Shown here: positions 45,918 to 54,535 of the stretch, one piece after another | Numbering within the stretch: the stretch's first letter is position 1 | Layout: each line of letters starts with the position of its first letter | NCBI GenBank assembly: GCA_963920705.1 | Contig: OY987225.1 | Coordinates: 3,918,501 to 3,982,500 of the forward strand | Source of the DNA: Odiellus spinosus | Taxonomy: Eukaryota; Arthropoda; Arachnida; Opiliones; Phalangiidae | Direction: 5' to 3' | Length of the DNA: 64,000 bases | The notes under the pieces: model-generated | What the model saw: only the letters and a program-made list of their open reading frames with translations | What the model was told of the DNA's origin: nothing | The model's database searches: none | Translations under genes and position numbers: made by a program

Positions 45918-46634
45918 ATGGGTCCTGTGCACAACTTGTCCGAGAAACTCGAAATTACGGTGGTAAATGCCTTAGAACCCGAAATAAACGTTCGACGAGT
46001 CGATACGCTGACGACATTGAATCTAAAAGAAGAGGCTTGGCTAGCTTTATTTCGATTTGCCGACGACATTACCGCTTTTCTGAAAAATAACTCTAGACGG
46101 TTTCATCTATGGCTTCCTATAAGCAACGAAAGGATAAAGCTGGAATGTTTCGTGAACTCATCTAATAATAGACTCGTGGACATTCGTTACTATGAACGGG
46201 GCAATCAAGCAAATTATTTCATATTATTTTCCACAGCCAGAGGTTTTAGTCTGAAGCTGAAGGATTGGGAAAGACTTCTTATCTTAAAACCAGTTTTGGA
46301 TCGTGAAATCAAAAGCAAGAAAGCCGCGCGACTTCATATGAAAGAATTATTGGTTAATCATTTAACTAATATTATTTTTGATATGACTGATAATTGTCCA
46401 AATATCGATTGTAAAAAATCTCTAGCCCATACTCCAGAATGTAACGCGGGCGGAGAGAGCTGGGAAAATAGAGTAGAAATAACTCTATCTAGGGCTTTAC
46501 CTTTAATCGATCGATCTGTTATATTAAATAAATTTCGCGCCGAGTACGGATTTGAAGACGACGAAAATTTATTATTTAATTATATGAGTACTAATTTACA
46601 AGAACTAAAGAATGCCCTTGTTTTTGGATATTAA
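45918..46634 (+). CDS. PC4-like DNA-binding protein of the provirus
   Basis: 238 codons, intact. Residues about 84-126 (VDIRYYERG, then RGFSLKLKDWERLLIL and LD) resemble the PC4/Sub1 fold core: a VDIRxYY strand, a GxxLxxxxWxxL helix start, and a following acidic residue. PC4 binds single-stranded DNA and acts as a transcription cofactor, so a viral role in late transcription or replication is reasonable. A possible Cys/His cluster (CPNIDCKKSLAHTPEC) lies near residues 156-171. It sits between the capsid and integrase genes on the same strand. The PC4 call is by eye and the rest of the protein is unrecognised. Confidence 0.55.
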   Translation: MGPVHNLSEKLEITVVNALEPEINVRRVDTLTTLNLKEEAWLALFRFADDITAFLKNNSRRFHLWLPISNERIKLECFVNSSNNRLVDIRYYERGNQANYFILFSTARGFSLKLKDWERLLILKPVLDREIKSKKAARLHMKELLVNHLTNIIFDMTDNCPNIDCKKSLAHTPECNAGGESWENRVEITLSRALPLIDRSVILNKFRAEYGFEDDENLLFNYMSTNLQELKNALVFGY

Positions 46635-46735
46635 AAAATGTATATTAACCGATGTTCTGAAATAAAAAATTTCATTTTGGTCACGTTTTTCGTATTTTTT
46701 TCCACTGATTTTTTTGTAGAGCTATTAAATATACT

Positions 46736-47695
46736 ATGAAAAAAATATCGAGATTATCTGCCCCTATTAAAAAACGCTTAAAGGCGGTGTATTATAATAT
46801 CGAACATCCCGCCTCGTACAGCAACGTAGAGATCTTAAATAAGGAATTTCCAGATATTTCTCGTAAAGTGATACTGGAATGGTTAGAAAGTCAAAAATCG
46901 TACACTAGGCATCGATTTCGAAGAGAACGATTTAAAACGAATCAAATATTCGTCAATAGTCTTAATGAAACTTTGCAGTCGGATTTAATTGATTTACCTA
47001 AATTAAAAAAATACAATAAAAATGTGAGATTTATTTTAGTCGCCGTTGACATTTTAAGCCGCTACGCTTTCGCTAGACCTTTAAAAGATAAATCCAGTAT
47101 GGAAATTATTAAAGCTTTTCGAGATATCTTTCGATATCGCAAACCTTTATAATTAATTACCGATATGGGGAAAGAATATAATAATAACGCCTTTAAGAAA
47201 CTCCTCAAAAAACATGGCGTCTCGCTTTATTTCGCTTTAGGCACTCATAAAGCGGCTATCGCCGAACGATTTATTCGAACCTTGAAGGGTCAAATTTATA
47301 AAATATTGACCCATACGGGGCAAAATAATTATATTCAATATCTACCGCAAATTTTGAGGGCGTACAACGCTCGAATTCACGGGACAACGCGTATAGCTCC
47401 GGATCAAGTCACGTTGCATAACGAAAATATTGTTTGGAACACGCTATACGGACGCGTTAAAAACATTTCTAAAAAATCGACGTCATTACAAAAAGGAGAT
47501 CTGGTCCGTTTGTCTGTAGGTGAAAGGGCATTTAGAAAGATTTATACTGGAACATTTACCCCCGAAATTTTTGTCATTGATCGAGTTATAAAACGCGATC
47601 CTCCGGTGTACAAACTCAAAGATTTGAAAAACGAAGAAATTGCGGGTCCATTTTACGCGAACGAGCTTCAACGAGTCCGTTTACCAGAAACTTGA
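46736..47695 (+). pseudogene. Maverick/adintovirus retroviral-type integrase, one in-frame stop
   Basis: 320 codons including one TAA at 47150-47152; both halves are in one frame. An N-terminal helical region (ERFKTNQIF) leads to the rve core: Asp in LQSDLID (about residue 83), Asp in ITDMG (143) and Glu in IAERFIRTLK (177), with 33 residues between the last two, slightly short of the usual 35. The C terminus has the QKGDLVRLSV SH3-like start and a TGTFTPEIF(V)I chromodomain-like end typical of F54H12.3-type integrases. These insert Maverick/adintovirus DNA into host chromosomes. Loss of the reading frame agrees with an immobilised copy. Confidence 0.92.
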
Positions 47696-47706
47696 GGAAA
47701 AACAAG

Positions 47707-48177
47707 ATGGATACGCATCAGCTCATGGCTCTCATGCATTGCAATCCTAAAACTCGAAAATACTTCCTAGGGGTCTTTCCTAGGGACCAATTACCAAAGG
47801 CCCCTCATAGAGAAACTTATTGTTTTATTCTCAACACTGATAATCACAATCAAGAAGGTCAACATTGGTTAGCGGTTTTCCGAAATAAAGAAAAATTAGA
47901 ATTTTTTGATAGTTACGGTTTAGGACCAGATTTTTATAATTTATCTCTCGAGAAATATCATCCCAAAATATACTATAATACAAATCAAATACAACCAACT
48001 CGGGCGGAAACGTGCGGTTTGCATTGCGTCTACTTTTTAACGGCTCGTTGTAATAATATTAATTATAATGATATTATAAATAAAATGTATTATTCGAATT
48101 TAAAATTAAATGACATTTTAATTTTATTATTTTTATGTTTACATTTACAAATACATAATGGATTTTATTGTCAATAA
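47707..48177 (+). CDS. adenain-like cysteine protease (virion maturation)
   Basis: 156 codons from ATG 47707, intact. The catalytic pattern of adenovirus-type proteases (C5/ULP1-like clan CE) is visible: His in GQHWLAV, an acidic partner in EFFDSYG, and Cys in ETCGLHC. Family role: cleavage of capsid and core precursors during maturation. The ATG is 12 bp after the integrase stop, and the stop codon lies inside an AATAAA signal, giving very tight packing. Length is close to other MELD-virus proteases. Confidence 0.92.
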   Translation: MDTHQLMALMHCNPKTRKYFLGVFPRDQLPKAPHRETYCFILNTDNHNQEGQHWLAVFRNKEKLEFFDSYGLGPDFYNLSLEKYHPKIYYNTNQIQPTRAETCGLHCVYFLTARCNNINYNDIINKMYYSNLKLNDILILLFLCLHLQIHNGFYCQ

Positions 48178-48178
48178 A
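48164..48178. terminator. palindromic two-way poly(A) signal
   Basis: TTTATTGTCAATAAA contains AATAAA on both strands. It separates the plus-strand genes (ending at 48177) from the minus-strand block (ending at 48196), so one 15-bp site can end transcripts from both sides. Confidence 0.85.
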
Positions 48179-48195
48179 GATATATAAAATCTTAT

Positions 48196-48525
48196 TTAGT
48201 CTCTCCATTTTTGAGGTTTTCCAGTTCCCTTTTGCTCTCGCAAAAATTGTTTGCTACGCGTTCGAGCGCGGGGGGAAACTGGTTCCAACCTCTCGACTCC
48301 TCTTCTCCTTTTCTTTTTTTTCCTTCTCGATGATTTACCATTTCGGGAGGTTTGATCAATGTCAGGTGTTTGGTCGTTTTTACTAGACTCGGCACTTAAA
48401 ACTTCGGATATCGAATCGAGCGCCTCTTGTTTCGCCCGAAGAAAATTTCCCCGCTCCGGGGTAGGCGTGCCTCCCACGGCGCCTAAAAGCTCTTCGGAGG
48501 GTTCTTGAAATAAATCTTGATGCAA
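48196..48525 (-). CDS. small basic virion-type protein
   Basis: 109 codons, minus strand, last gene of the convergent block. The first half is acidic (GTPTPERGNF, AKQEALDSISEVL), the second strongly basic (SSRRKKKKRRRG), resembling a DNA-associated or nuclear protein. No family recognised. Its start overlaps the end of the next ORF upstream (48483), which could mean overlapping genes or a frameshift in one longer gene. Confidence 0.5.
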   Translation of the reverse strand: MHQDLFQEPSEELLGAVGGTPTPERGNFLRAKQEALDSISEVLSAESSKNDQTPDIDQTSRNGKSSRRKKKKRRRGVERLEPVSPRARTRSKQFLREQKGTGKPQKWRD

Positions 48526-48989
48526 TTGACGGGTAATTTTGAGGCAGAATCTCTTATCAAATTAGAAACGTAATGCGGGCCGAGTTTTTGCTCCATTTCT
48601 TCTTTTGACAACGGGGTCGAATGCTCTTGATATAAAGGGGAAATCTTTGAACGCGACGTTCTCCCGCGGAATCCTTTCGTCATAGAATATTTCGGCGTAA
48701 TAAATGGTTGCGGTGAAGCTTTTAAGGGTTGCAAACCGGGAGTTACAGGCGTGGTAGATTGGGGCGGAAGTGTTAGGGCTGATAAATTACTAACTTCAAA
48801 CTTGGGCAAGGGAATATTTTCTTTCATATCTAAATAACGCCGTAGCGTATCCATATAAACTATTAATTTGGCGGCAGAAGGGGCGTTTGATTTTAAGATT
48901 CGCTCAATCTCTTCGTCGAGCGATTGAAATACTTTACTCTCGGTACTTTCTGTGAGAGATGTAGCGGGGACAAGAATCATTGATTTCAT
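48483..48989 (-). CDS. adintovirus/Maverick conserved protein with helical N terminus
   Basis: 168 codons. An N-terminal segment SLDEEIERILKS followed by AKLIVYMDTLRRYL is a probable helical pair, seen in small proteins encoded next to the core protein in adintovirus-like elements. A Pro/Thr-rich middle follows. Near the C terminus, RGRTSRSKIS precedes a short helical run (EEMEQKLGPHYVSNLI). The start is 4 bp from the end of the upstream core-like ORF (48986), with overlapping stop and start. Function unknown. Confidence 0.55.
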   Translation of the reverse strand: MKSMILVPATSLTESTESKVFQSLDEEIERILKSNAPSAAKLIVYMDTLRRYLDMKENIPLPKFEVSNLSALTLPPQSTTPVTPGLQPLKASPQPFITPKYSMTKGFRGRTSRSKISPLYQEHSTPLSKEEMEQKLGPHYVSNLIRDSASKLPVNCIKIYFKNPPKSF

Positions 48990-49399
48990 AATTGACGAGC
49001 GATTAAACCCACTAAAGAGGGTAACAAAGTAGTTAATAAAGTACCCACAAATCCGCCTTTTTGATTCAACAATATTTTACGTTTAGCTTTTCGGGAGAGT
49101 TTGGACGAAGCTAACTTTCGAATGAGCGCTTTATATTTAGCTAATCGCTTTTTACGAGCCGTGGTTAAAAAGATACCACCTCCTTTCAAATTTTTGCATA
49201 GAGTGGAAATAGAATTTAATTGATTCGCGCTACTATTGTTTAATAAAACGCGACGGGCGGGGCCTGAACTCTGACGTAATTCTTGTAAAAACGGTAAAAA
49301 GGTCTTAAATTTTTTGCTCGGATAGGCTATTGGCCGGTTTTTAGATCTTTTCGAGCGACGTTTTCGCTTTAAAACCATGCTCTTGAATATAGTTCCCAA
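48986..49399 (-). CDS. adenovirus core pX/VII-like basic protein
   Basis: 137 codons. Very basic N terminus (LKRKRRSKRSKNRP) and middle (ARKKRLAKYKALIRKLASSK), then KGGFVGTLLTTLLPSLV, a Gly-Gly-Phe plus hydrophobic tail seen in core/pX-like virion proteins of MELD viruses. The basic parts would bind packaged DNA, and GGX sites would suit the adenain-type protease. Lies between the ATPase and the 168-codon ORF on the minus strand. Confidence 0.65.
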   Translation of the reverse strand: MGTIFKSMVLKRKRRSKRSKNRPIAYPSKKFKTFLPFLQELRQSSGPARRVLLNNSSANQLNSISTLCKNLKGGGIFLTTARKKRLAKYKALIRKLASSKLSRKAKRKILLNQKGGFVGTLLTTLLPSLVGLIARQL

Positions 49400-49413
49400 A
49401 AAACAATTGTTTT

Positions 49414-50070
49414 TTAATCACAATAAATTATCATAGGCGCTTCGTGAATTAAAATACGACTCCTTAGTCTTAAAAGGTCAGGTGTTTCTTGTTTATTGTC
49501 TATGAGTAAATAACTATAGGGATCTTGAGTCGCTAGTTTATATGCCTCTACTATTTTTTTCCTATGACCCGGGGCAATTTGTGATCCTAACAAAGAAATT
49601 CCTAATGAATCTCGGGGATTTTTAAAATAAATAATGTAACAAGTGTTTAAAGATATTAGCCGAGCTTGATTGCCTTTCGGAAATAAAGTTTGGCAAAGGA
49701 TCATCACGCTAATATTAAAGTGATGTGATTTTACCGTCACTAAATTAGCGATAAAAGGGTTGTTAAAGATTTCATGAGCAAGGTCGTCCAAAACAATAAA
49801 CGAATTACGATTTTTTTCCCCAAAATTCAACGTTAGAATCGGGTAAACCCTGAATAAAAACAATATTGGGAAGTGTCTGGCGTAAAACATCAAAATTCTC
49901 TAATCCTATTTTGAATGGACATAGAGACTATCGCGAAAGTTTCTTCTCTGGCAAGTGTGGGTGCTAATTTAGAACGTAATAACCTTGGGATTAATATTAT
50001 TAGTATCGAGTAAACTCCGAAAAAAAATTAAACAAGTACCAGAAATCTTTTTGGGTTAGAGGAATGTTTC
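49414..50070 (-). pseudogene. FtsK/HerA-type DNA-packaging ATPase, 5' part degraded
   Basis: The 159-codon ORF 49893-49414 holds Walker B (FIVLDDLAHEI) and the following ILCQT sensor-type motif, then NPRDSLGISLLGSQI and a DLLRLRSRI tail, typical of A32-like packaging ATPases of Mavericks and adintoviruses. Upstream the frame shifts near an A7 run (about 49815): the preceding piece (NFDVLRQTLPNIVF) is in another frame, and further breaks occur above 49920. A degraded P-loop region may lie near 50000-50060, but no intact GxxGxGK(S/T) is present. The last gene of the minus block to be decayed by this much. Confidence 0.8.
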
Positions 50071-50259
50071 AAAAGCGAAATCAACGAGGTTAGTTACTAC
50101 GCAAACTTGGAAGAAAAATACACGAATAAACCGTTGCTGGTTTGTGAAATCATAGCCTCCTCGATCACGCGCTTCCGGCAAAGAAAAAAATTAACATGTG
50201 TTTGGGAGAATAAATGGGAAATTAAAAAGACACCAAAAGAAGAAGCTAAAAAGCACTAA
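50032..50259 (+). CDS. short unrecognised open frame at the right edge of the provirus
   Basis: About 75 codons open between stops with no ATG near the start; includes YYANLEEKYTNKPLLVC and CVWENKWEIKK. It is antisense to the degraded ATPase start. The composition looks protein-like, but it may be chance or a remnant exon. No family recognised. Confidence 0.25.
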   Translation, partial: TSTRNLFGLEECFKSEINEVSYYANLEEKYTNKPLLVCEIIASSITRFRQRKKLTCVWENKWEIKKTPKEEAKKH

Positions 50260-51682
50260 AATGTAGGGGGGGAAGTCGTGGCGAGATACAAATTCTTGTC
50301 TAAAATTTTAAATTTACGCTCCAGCTTCCTGATTTTTTAACCACATCTAACTAAGTATGTACGTATAATTTACAAATTCCGAGCCTTTGAGAATAACAGA
50401 TTTTGTGTCAATAATTGTTGAAACTAGCGAACCTATAATTTTTCTCTCCGAACGGAGCTTTTTGCGGTTTTCACCAATTGCGCGGGTTTCTTTTTAAATC
50501 TCAAGCCTTGATCAATTTTTACCGGTACTGTAGACACGCTAGGTACTATTTATAAACTTATATTCTAATTTCACCCTCTGATTTGATTTTATTCTATGGT
50601 AATATACTACTCTACTCCAAAACAACTCATTTTCGAAAAATTTGTCTCTATATTAATAACGTATCGAGAAATACTTCAGCCCGGTACGAAAAAGTTAAAA
50701 CACTCGCTTACAAACCCCTTTCTAGAAAAGCTCAAAAAGTGTGAACCTTCAATTTTCCTCATTTCTGATGGTTTCTGCATACATAAATTGTTGTTAGTCA
50801 TCATAACAAAATATGTTGCAATTAAAGATATTTTTTTCGCCTAAATAGTCCATTCTTGCATTGGGATAAAGTATGACTTTATTATTTTTGAAACTGGTTT
50901 GAATAAACATGACGAATAAATCAATTTCCACGCTTAAAATTGTCTTTTAAATTTTTAATTATTGGTTCTTATAAGTGTATAAATATATCACCTAATTTAG
51001 CACTATCATTATCGTTTTAAAACTAGAATAAAAATTTCACAACGAATTATGTGTGATAAAGCTTTGCACACGCTACCAACTTAAGTTGATTATTTTTTAA
51101 CTTAAAAACTTCTTACCATAAAATTACGAAACCTTTTTAGGGAGTTAAAATAAACTAATTTGCAAAACATATATTTTAATTGTGGCTTTTAAAAATCATT
51201 AAAGTCCTGAAAAGGAGAAAACCCTTCAAATTTGGTCAGTTTCCCCCTTTTAGACGGGCATCAGTTTGGCGTCTTTTTGTAAATCTCGAGAATTCATTTA
51301 TTCGCGATTTTCGGCCGATTGCGGGGGCTTCTATAGCGCGAGCGCAGCCGAAGCGCGTGATCGAGGAGGTTATGGTGAAACGGAAAATTTGTTTAAAGGA
51401 CAACCGTCATCAGAAATCGATTTTGTCATGTTTTTAGGTTATAAGAGCAGTGGTTTCTCTTTTAAATGATATATAATTTGTAAAAAACAGATACATATTC
51501 GATCCACAATTAATTAAATTAAAAATTAATTGTGCGACCCCCTTTACAAAAAAGATCACCTACAAACAGCGCCAAAGGTGGATAGCGGATACTTTTAAAA
51601 ATTTCTTATTTCATTTTCCGAGCAGACGAGTAAAAGTTTACGTTATAGTCGCGAAAATAAAGCCAAGGCTTAAGAAACAATT
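50260..51682. other. AT-rich spacer right of the provirus
   Basis: Two ORFs of 82-85 codons (50596-50844, 51180-51437) lack any supporting feature. No terminal inverted repeat matching the left side was found by eye. Confidence 0.5.
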
Positions 51683-52065
51683 TTGATTATAGCAGATCAG
51701 AGAGATTTTGACGTAAGTTTAACCGAAGAATTTTCTTCTAGTGAAGAAAATGAGAGTACTTCGGAGGAAGAAGAGGAAGTTAATTTAAATAGGCCTAATC
51801 AAAGAGGGGTTATTCAACCATATCAGTTTGAGCCTCTAGAAAGTTCTTCAGATGAATCGGATGAGTCCCATAATTCTTCTGTATCTAGTGATGAGCCTGA
51901 TGAACCAATTGTCCGACGAGGCAATCGTGACTGGTAGGGTTAAGGGTTTATAACCTACTTAAAGATATGTTTAAATTAGTACGTCTAAATCTAAACAGGT
52001 GTAGATGTAATAATTGTGCAATGATGGCAACAGAACACGAAAGCATTTGTTGTAGAGATCAGTAG
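51683..52065 (+). pseudogene. P2X7-type zinc-domain gene fragment, two exons
   Basis: Exon A (open from about 51683 to 51933) is Ser/Glu-rich and contains IQPYQFEPLESSSDESDE and VRRGNRDW. A 65-bp GT-AG intron (51934-51998) joins in phase to exon B (51999-52065), which reads WCRCNNCAMM...ESICCRD before TAG. The joined Trp-Cys-x-Cys-x2-Cys...Cys-Cys pattern is the N-terminal half of the same P2X7 ballast-type domain as at 35521-36231. The rest of the domain is absent and no ATG starts exon A, so a further 5' exon or truncation is likely. Confidence 0.6.
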
Positions 52066-52297
52066 TAAAGTAGCCCCCTTCAGGAGTGAAAACCTGTTTA
52101 TTAAGACACCAAAGGGTTATGTCAAAGGTTAAAGGTCAAAAAGGTCAAAAAAGTCAAAGACCTATATATGAAACAATCACTTATCATTGTAAACCTTTCG
52201 ATACTTCATCAATGTATGAGGCCTCCTTAACTTTTACACGCCAGGGGTAGATAGTGTGTTTCATTGTAGTATTTGAAAGCGAATCATACGGTTAATA

Positions 52298-52612
52298 ATG
52301 GACGAAGAAACTGGTCGCGTCTCGTTGGAGGCTTGTCAGTGTTGTCGATGGAAACGTTTCGTTTATCACGATTCTTATTGCCTAAGACGTTGGAAATATT
52401 TTGCTCGAGTGTTTTTCACGCCTATTGCCTTACCAATTGGTATAATTAGATCAATTTACAATCGAGATGCGCGATACGTATTCGAGTCTACTTATCATAT
52501 TCTCGGATTGCTACTAATTATGCCGTATATTTGGGAGATCTACGACAGTTCTTCTTTGAACAATCGATGCCGTCGGTGTTATGGTTACATTATTCGAAGG
52601 GTTAAACGATAG
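52298..52612 (+). CDS. small membrane protein, DSY/TPI family, copy 3
   Basis: 104 codons from ATG 52298 (AATAATG). Shares with 38924-39202 the order CxC, KRF, DSY, RR, TPI-LPIG, second hydrophobic stretch, and C-terminal CxxC (CRRCYG). Two probable membrane spans (about residues 44-60 and 68-86) lie between Cys-containing ends. AATAAA sites follow at 52630 and 52644. The next gene converges from the right with its own signal at 52677, so the spacer is only about 70 bp. The family is unknown to me; the viral link is inferred from compactness and duplication. Confidence 0.7.
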   Translation: MDEETGRVSLEACQCCRWKRFVYHDSYCLRRWKYFARVFFTPIALPIGIIRSIYNRDARYVFESTYHILGLLLIMPYIWEIYDSSSLNNRCRRCYGYIIRRVKR

Positions 52613-52629
52613 TCTGAAATAGTATGTTA

Positions 52630-52683
52630 AATAAATTTGATACAATAAAAAATTGATTGTGAAAAAAATATCTGTTTTTATTT
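52630..52683. terminator. convergent poly(A) signals
   Basis: Plus-strand AATAAA at 52630-52635 and 52644-52649; minus-strand AATAAA at 52682-52677, overlapping the TGA stop (52685-52683) of the minus gene. Same compact design as at 48164. Confidence 0.75.
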
Positions 52684-53468
52684 CATGTACGGTTATAAAT
52701 TTCGTCATATTCTTTTTGATACACAGAATCATTTGAAAACACTTTTCCACACGGATTATAAAACCATGCTTTTTTTGAGGCGTCCACTTGCGGGCGTAAA
52801 AACTGTCCGTCTTGTTGAGACGCGTAGTTACAACAATGGGTATCTCCTAGCCAGATGCTTATTTGTAATATCTCCATTAATTTGGCGATGTTCATTAAAT
52901 ACCCGTTACATCCTTTGGATTTGTTTAAAGTCTTGTTTTTAATTTTTAACATTGACCGTAATTCGTAGAGAATCTTTATCAATGCCGTGTTGATAACTCC
53001 TTCTACAGCGGTTTTAGAATGACATATATACCCGAGTATATAAGAGGCTTCGTGGAAATTTTGGCATTTATGAATTTCCGATTCTGAATATTTATGAATG
53101 ATCCCTAAAGAACATTCGGTTTGTAATATATTCCGACCGCAATCTCGACTATATATAAATTCGAACATCGTGAAACTAGGGCTAACTTGAACACGTAATC
53201 CAATAGTTATACCAGTTTGATTTTTTATCATTTCGTTGTATACAAAAACGCGTATTATATGTTTTAAATATTCCGATTCAGTTTCCGCATTATTGTTATT
53301 TATAACTTCAACTAGCACTAAGGTTCCTAACCTCGGCACTTTAGAAGTTAAATTTTCCACGAGGCAGGTTTTACAGCCGTTATGGTACGAAAAGTAGGCC
53401 GGCATATACAAATGGTAGTAATTCTGAAGAAAATCCATTTGTCCATAGTCCGCTTCAAACAGATCCAT
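52683..53468 (-). CDS. unrecognised 261-codon cysteine-containing protein
   Basis: From ATG 53468 to TGA 52683. No family recognised. About 14 Cys spread along the chain (NGCKTCLVEN, RDCGRN, GDTHCCNYA, NPCGKVF) and several hydrophobic but not membrane-length stretches. Its first 14 bp overlap the end of the upstream cysteine-rich ORF (53455-53799), so the two are either an overlapping pair or one protein split by a frameshift. The stop codon is merged with a poly(A) signal. Base composition resembles the flanking small genes. Confidence 0.6.
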   Translation of the reverse strand: MDLFEADYGQMDFLQNYYHLYMPAYFSYHNGCKTCLVENLTSKVPRLGTLVLVEVINNNNAETESEYLKHIIRVFVYNEMIKNQTGITIGLRVQVSPSFTMFEFIYSRDCGRNILQTECSLGIIHKYSESEIHKCQNFHEASYILGYICHSKTAVEGVINTALIKILYELRSMLKIKNKTLNKSKGCNGYLMNIAKLMEILQISIWLGDTHCCNYASQQDGQFLRPQVDASKKAWFYNPCGKVFSNDSVYQKEYDEIYNRT

Positions 53469-53830
53469 CTTTTAGATAACGACAACAGTATTCATGATTT
53501 TCTTCTTTATCGAAGAAAATGCACGGACTTCTATAGCGGGTTTCGTGCGAAGGATACGTATCGCAATTGATACAAAAGCGCGAGGCGGGGAGTAGGTTAA
53601 GGTAGCTCGATGGTATTGTAAGGTTAAGAACGCAACCTCTCTGAATGTATATAGCGTGTTTATAGCTCAGACAGTCCTTGTTAATGCAGTAGTGAATAGA
53701 GCCACCGCTTATTGGTAATAAAACTTCGCACACGTCCGAGCACCAGAAACACGGAACCACTTGACGCGGTCGAATCTCCGTCTCCCCGTCCCGGATCAAG
53801 CGTCTGAGCTGTTGCCTTGTAAAAGCTGAA
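53455..53830 (-). CDS. unrecognised cysteine-rich (zinc-ribbon-like) protein
   Basis: The open frame runs from about 53830 to the stop at 53455; no ATG lies at the start. A splice-acceptor-like TTTTTTTCAG lies directly upstream on the minus strand (about 53838-53830), so this is probably an internal exon. It has CFWCSDVCEV, HYCINKDC and CINCD, plus late Cys pairs (EYCCRY): three CxxC-type pairs consistent with zinc binding. Followed with overlap by the 261-codon ORF. Confidence 0.5.
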
Positions 53831-53929
53831 AAAAATTATGTCAGACAACGCCTACAAAATAAAAATACACTGACCCCGAAATAACGTTTTTTTTTTCTAA
53901 GCGGATAGCAACCTCGCGGTGCTTTGTAA

Positions 53930-53938
53930 TATATAAGG
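53930..53938 (+). promoter_or_regulatory. TATA box of a possible divergent promoter
   Basis: TATATAAGG lies 30 bp before ATG 53968 on the plus strand. The complementary strand reads CCTTATATATTAC, also usable as a TATA element toward the minus-strand cysteine-rich genes. Confidence 0.5.
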
Positions 53939-53967
53939 CTTTTGGCAATAGCTATAAGCTGTTAAAA

Positions 53968-54360
53968 ATGGTTTGCGAGACTCTGTCGAACAAGTGAGTT
54001 TTATTAAGCTCTCTTATAAGTTATATTAAAACTAATATATATATATATATATATATTTTAGCTCTAATCGTTATCGGAAGTCCGCGAGAATCGGCTATCT
54101 AGAAAACCTTTTCGAATATCTAGCAGCTTATATCAGGTAAGAAGCTTAAATTATAATCGTTATTTATAAAAGCCCCTGTAAAAGTGTTTCAGCCCTTTGC
54201 ATTAAAGCTCGTTGGCTAGTATAGATAGGGGTAAACTTCATAATGCATTTCCTATTAGCTCCTGTAAATCTTTTTAGTGACTAGGAAAGCGACATGGAAG
54301 AAGATGGGGATGTTGATTCCGACGCGTCAACAATCCCCCATCCCAACTCCGTCGCTGAAG
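53968..54360 (+). CDS. micro-exon gene candidate (exons 53968-53993, 54062-54136, 54278 onward)
   Basis: ATG 53968 opens a 26-bp exon (MVCETLSN) with a GTGAGT donor at 53994. A (TA)n-TTTTAG acceptor at 54061 opens a 75-bp exon (NRYRKSARIGYLENLF, EYLAAYI) ending at a GTAAGA donor (54137); the junction is in frame. A third segment follows TTTTTAG at 54277: using that acceptor the frame stops after three codons (TAG 54282-54284), while an acidic 25-codon ORF MEEDGDVDSDAS starts at 54294 and ends at a GTAAG. The first two exons look sound; the end of the gene is unresolved. Product unknown. Confidence 0.4.
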
Positions 54361-54535
54361 AGAACGAGTAAGAGAACCAATTCATATGTATTTAAAAATT
54401 GTTTTTATTTAATAGTTTTTTTAAAGTTTTATATAGTTTTTATATAGTTTAAATAGTTATACATATATGTATAGTTTTTTTGTTTTTTTTTTAAGTTTAA
54501 TTTCTTTCGCGCACTTAGCACCGGACTGGGTGTTT

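Noticed and set aside
50032-50259. DNA polymerase B remnant
   Set aside because: No polymerase motif is visible; kept only as an unassigned open frame.
50596-50844. 82-codon ORF right of the provirus
   Set aside because: Nothing ties it to the viral gene block, and no motif is visible.
51180-51469. Two overlapping ORFs of 67-85 codons
   Set aside because: No start context, domain or neighbour link; AT-rich spacer.
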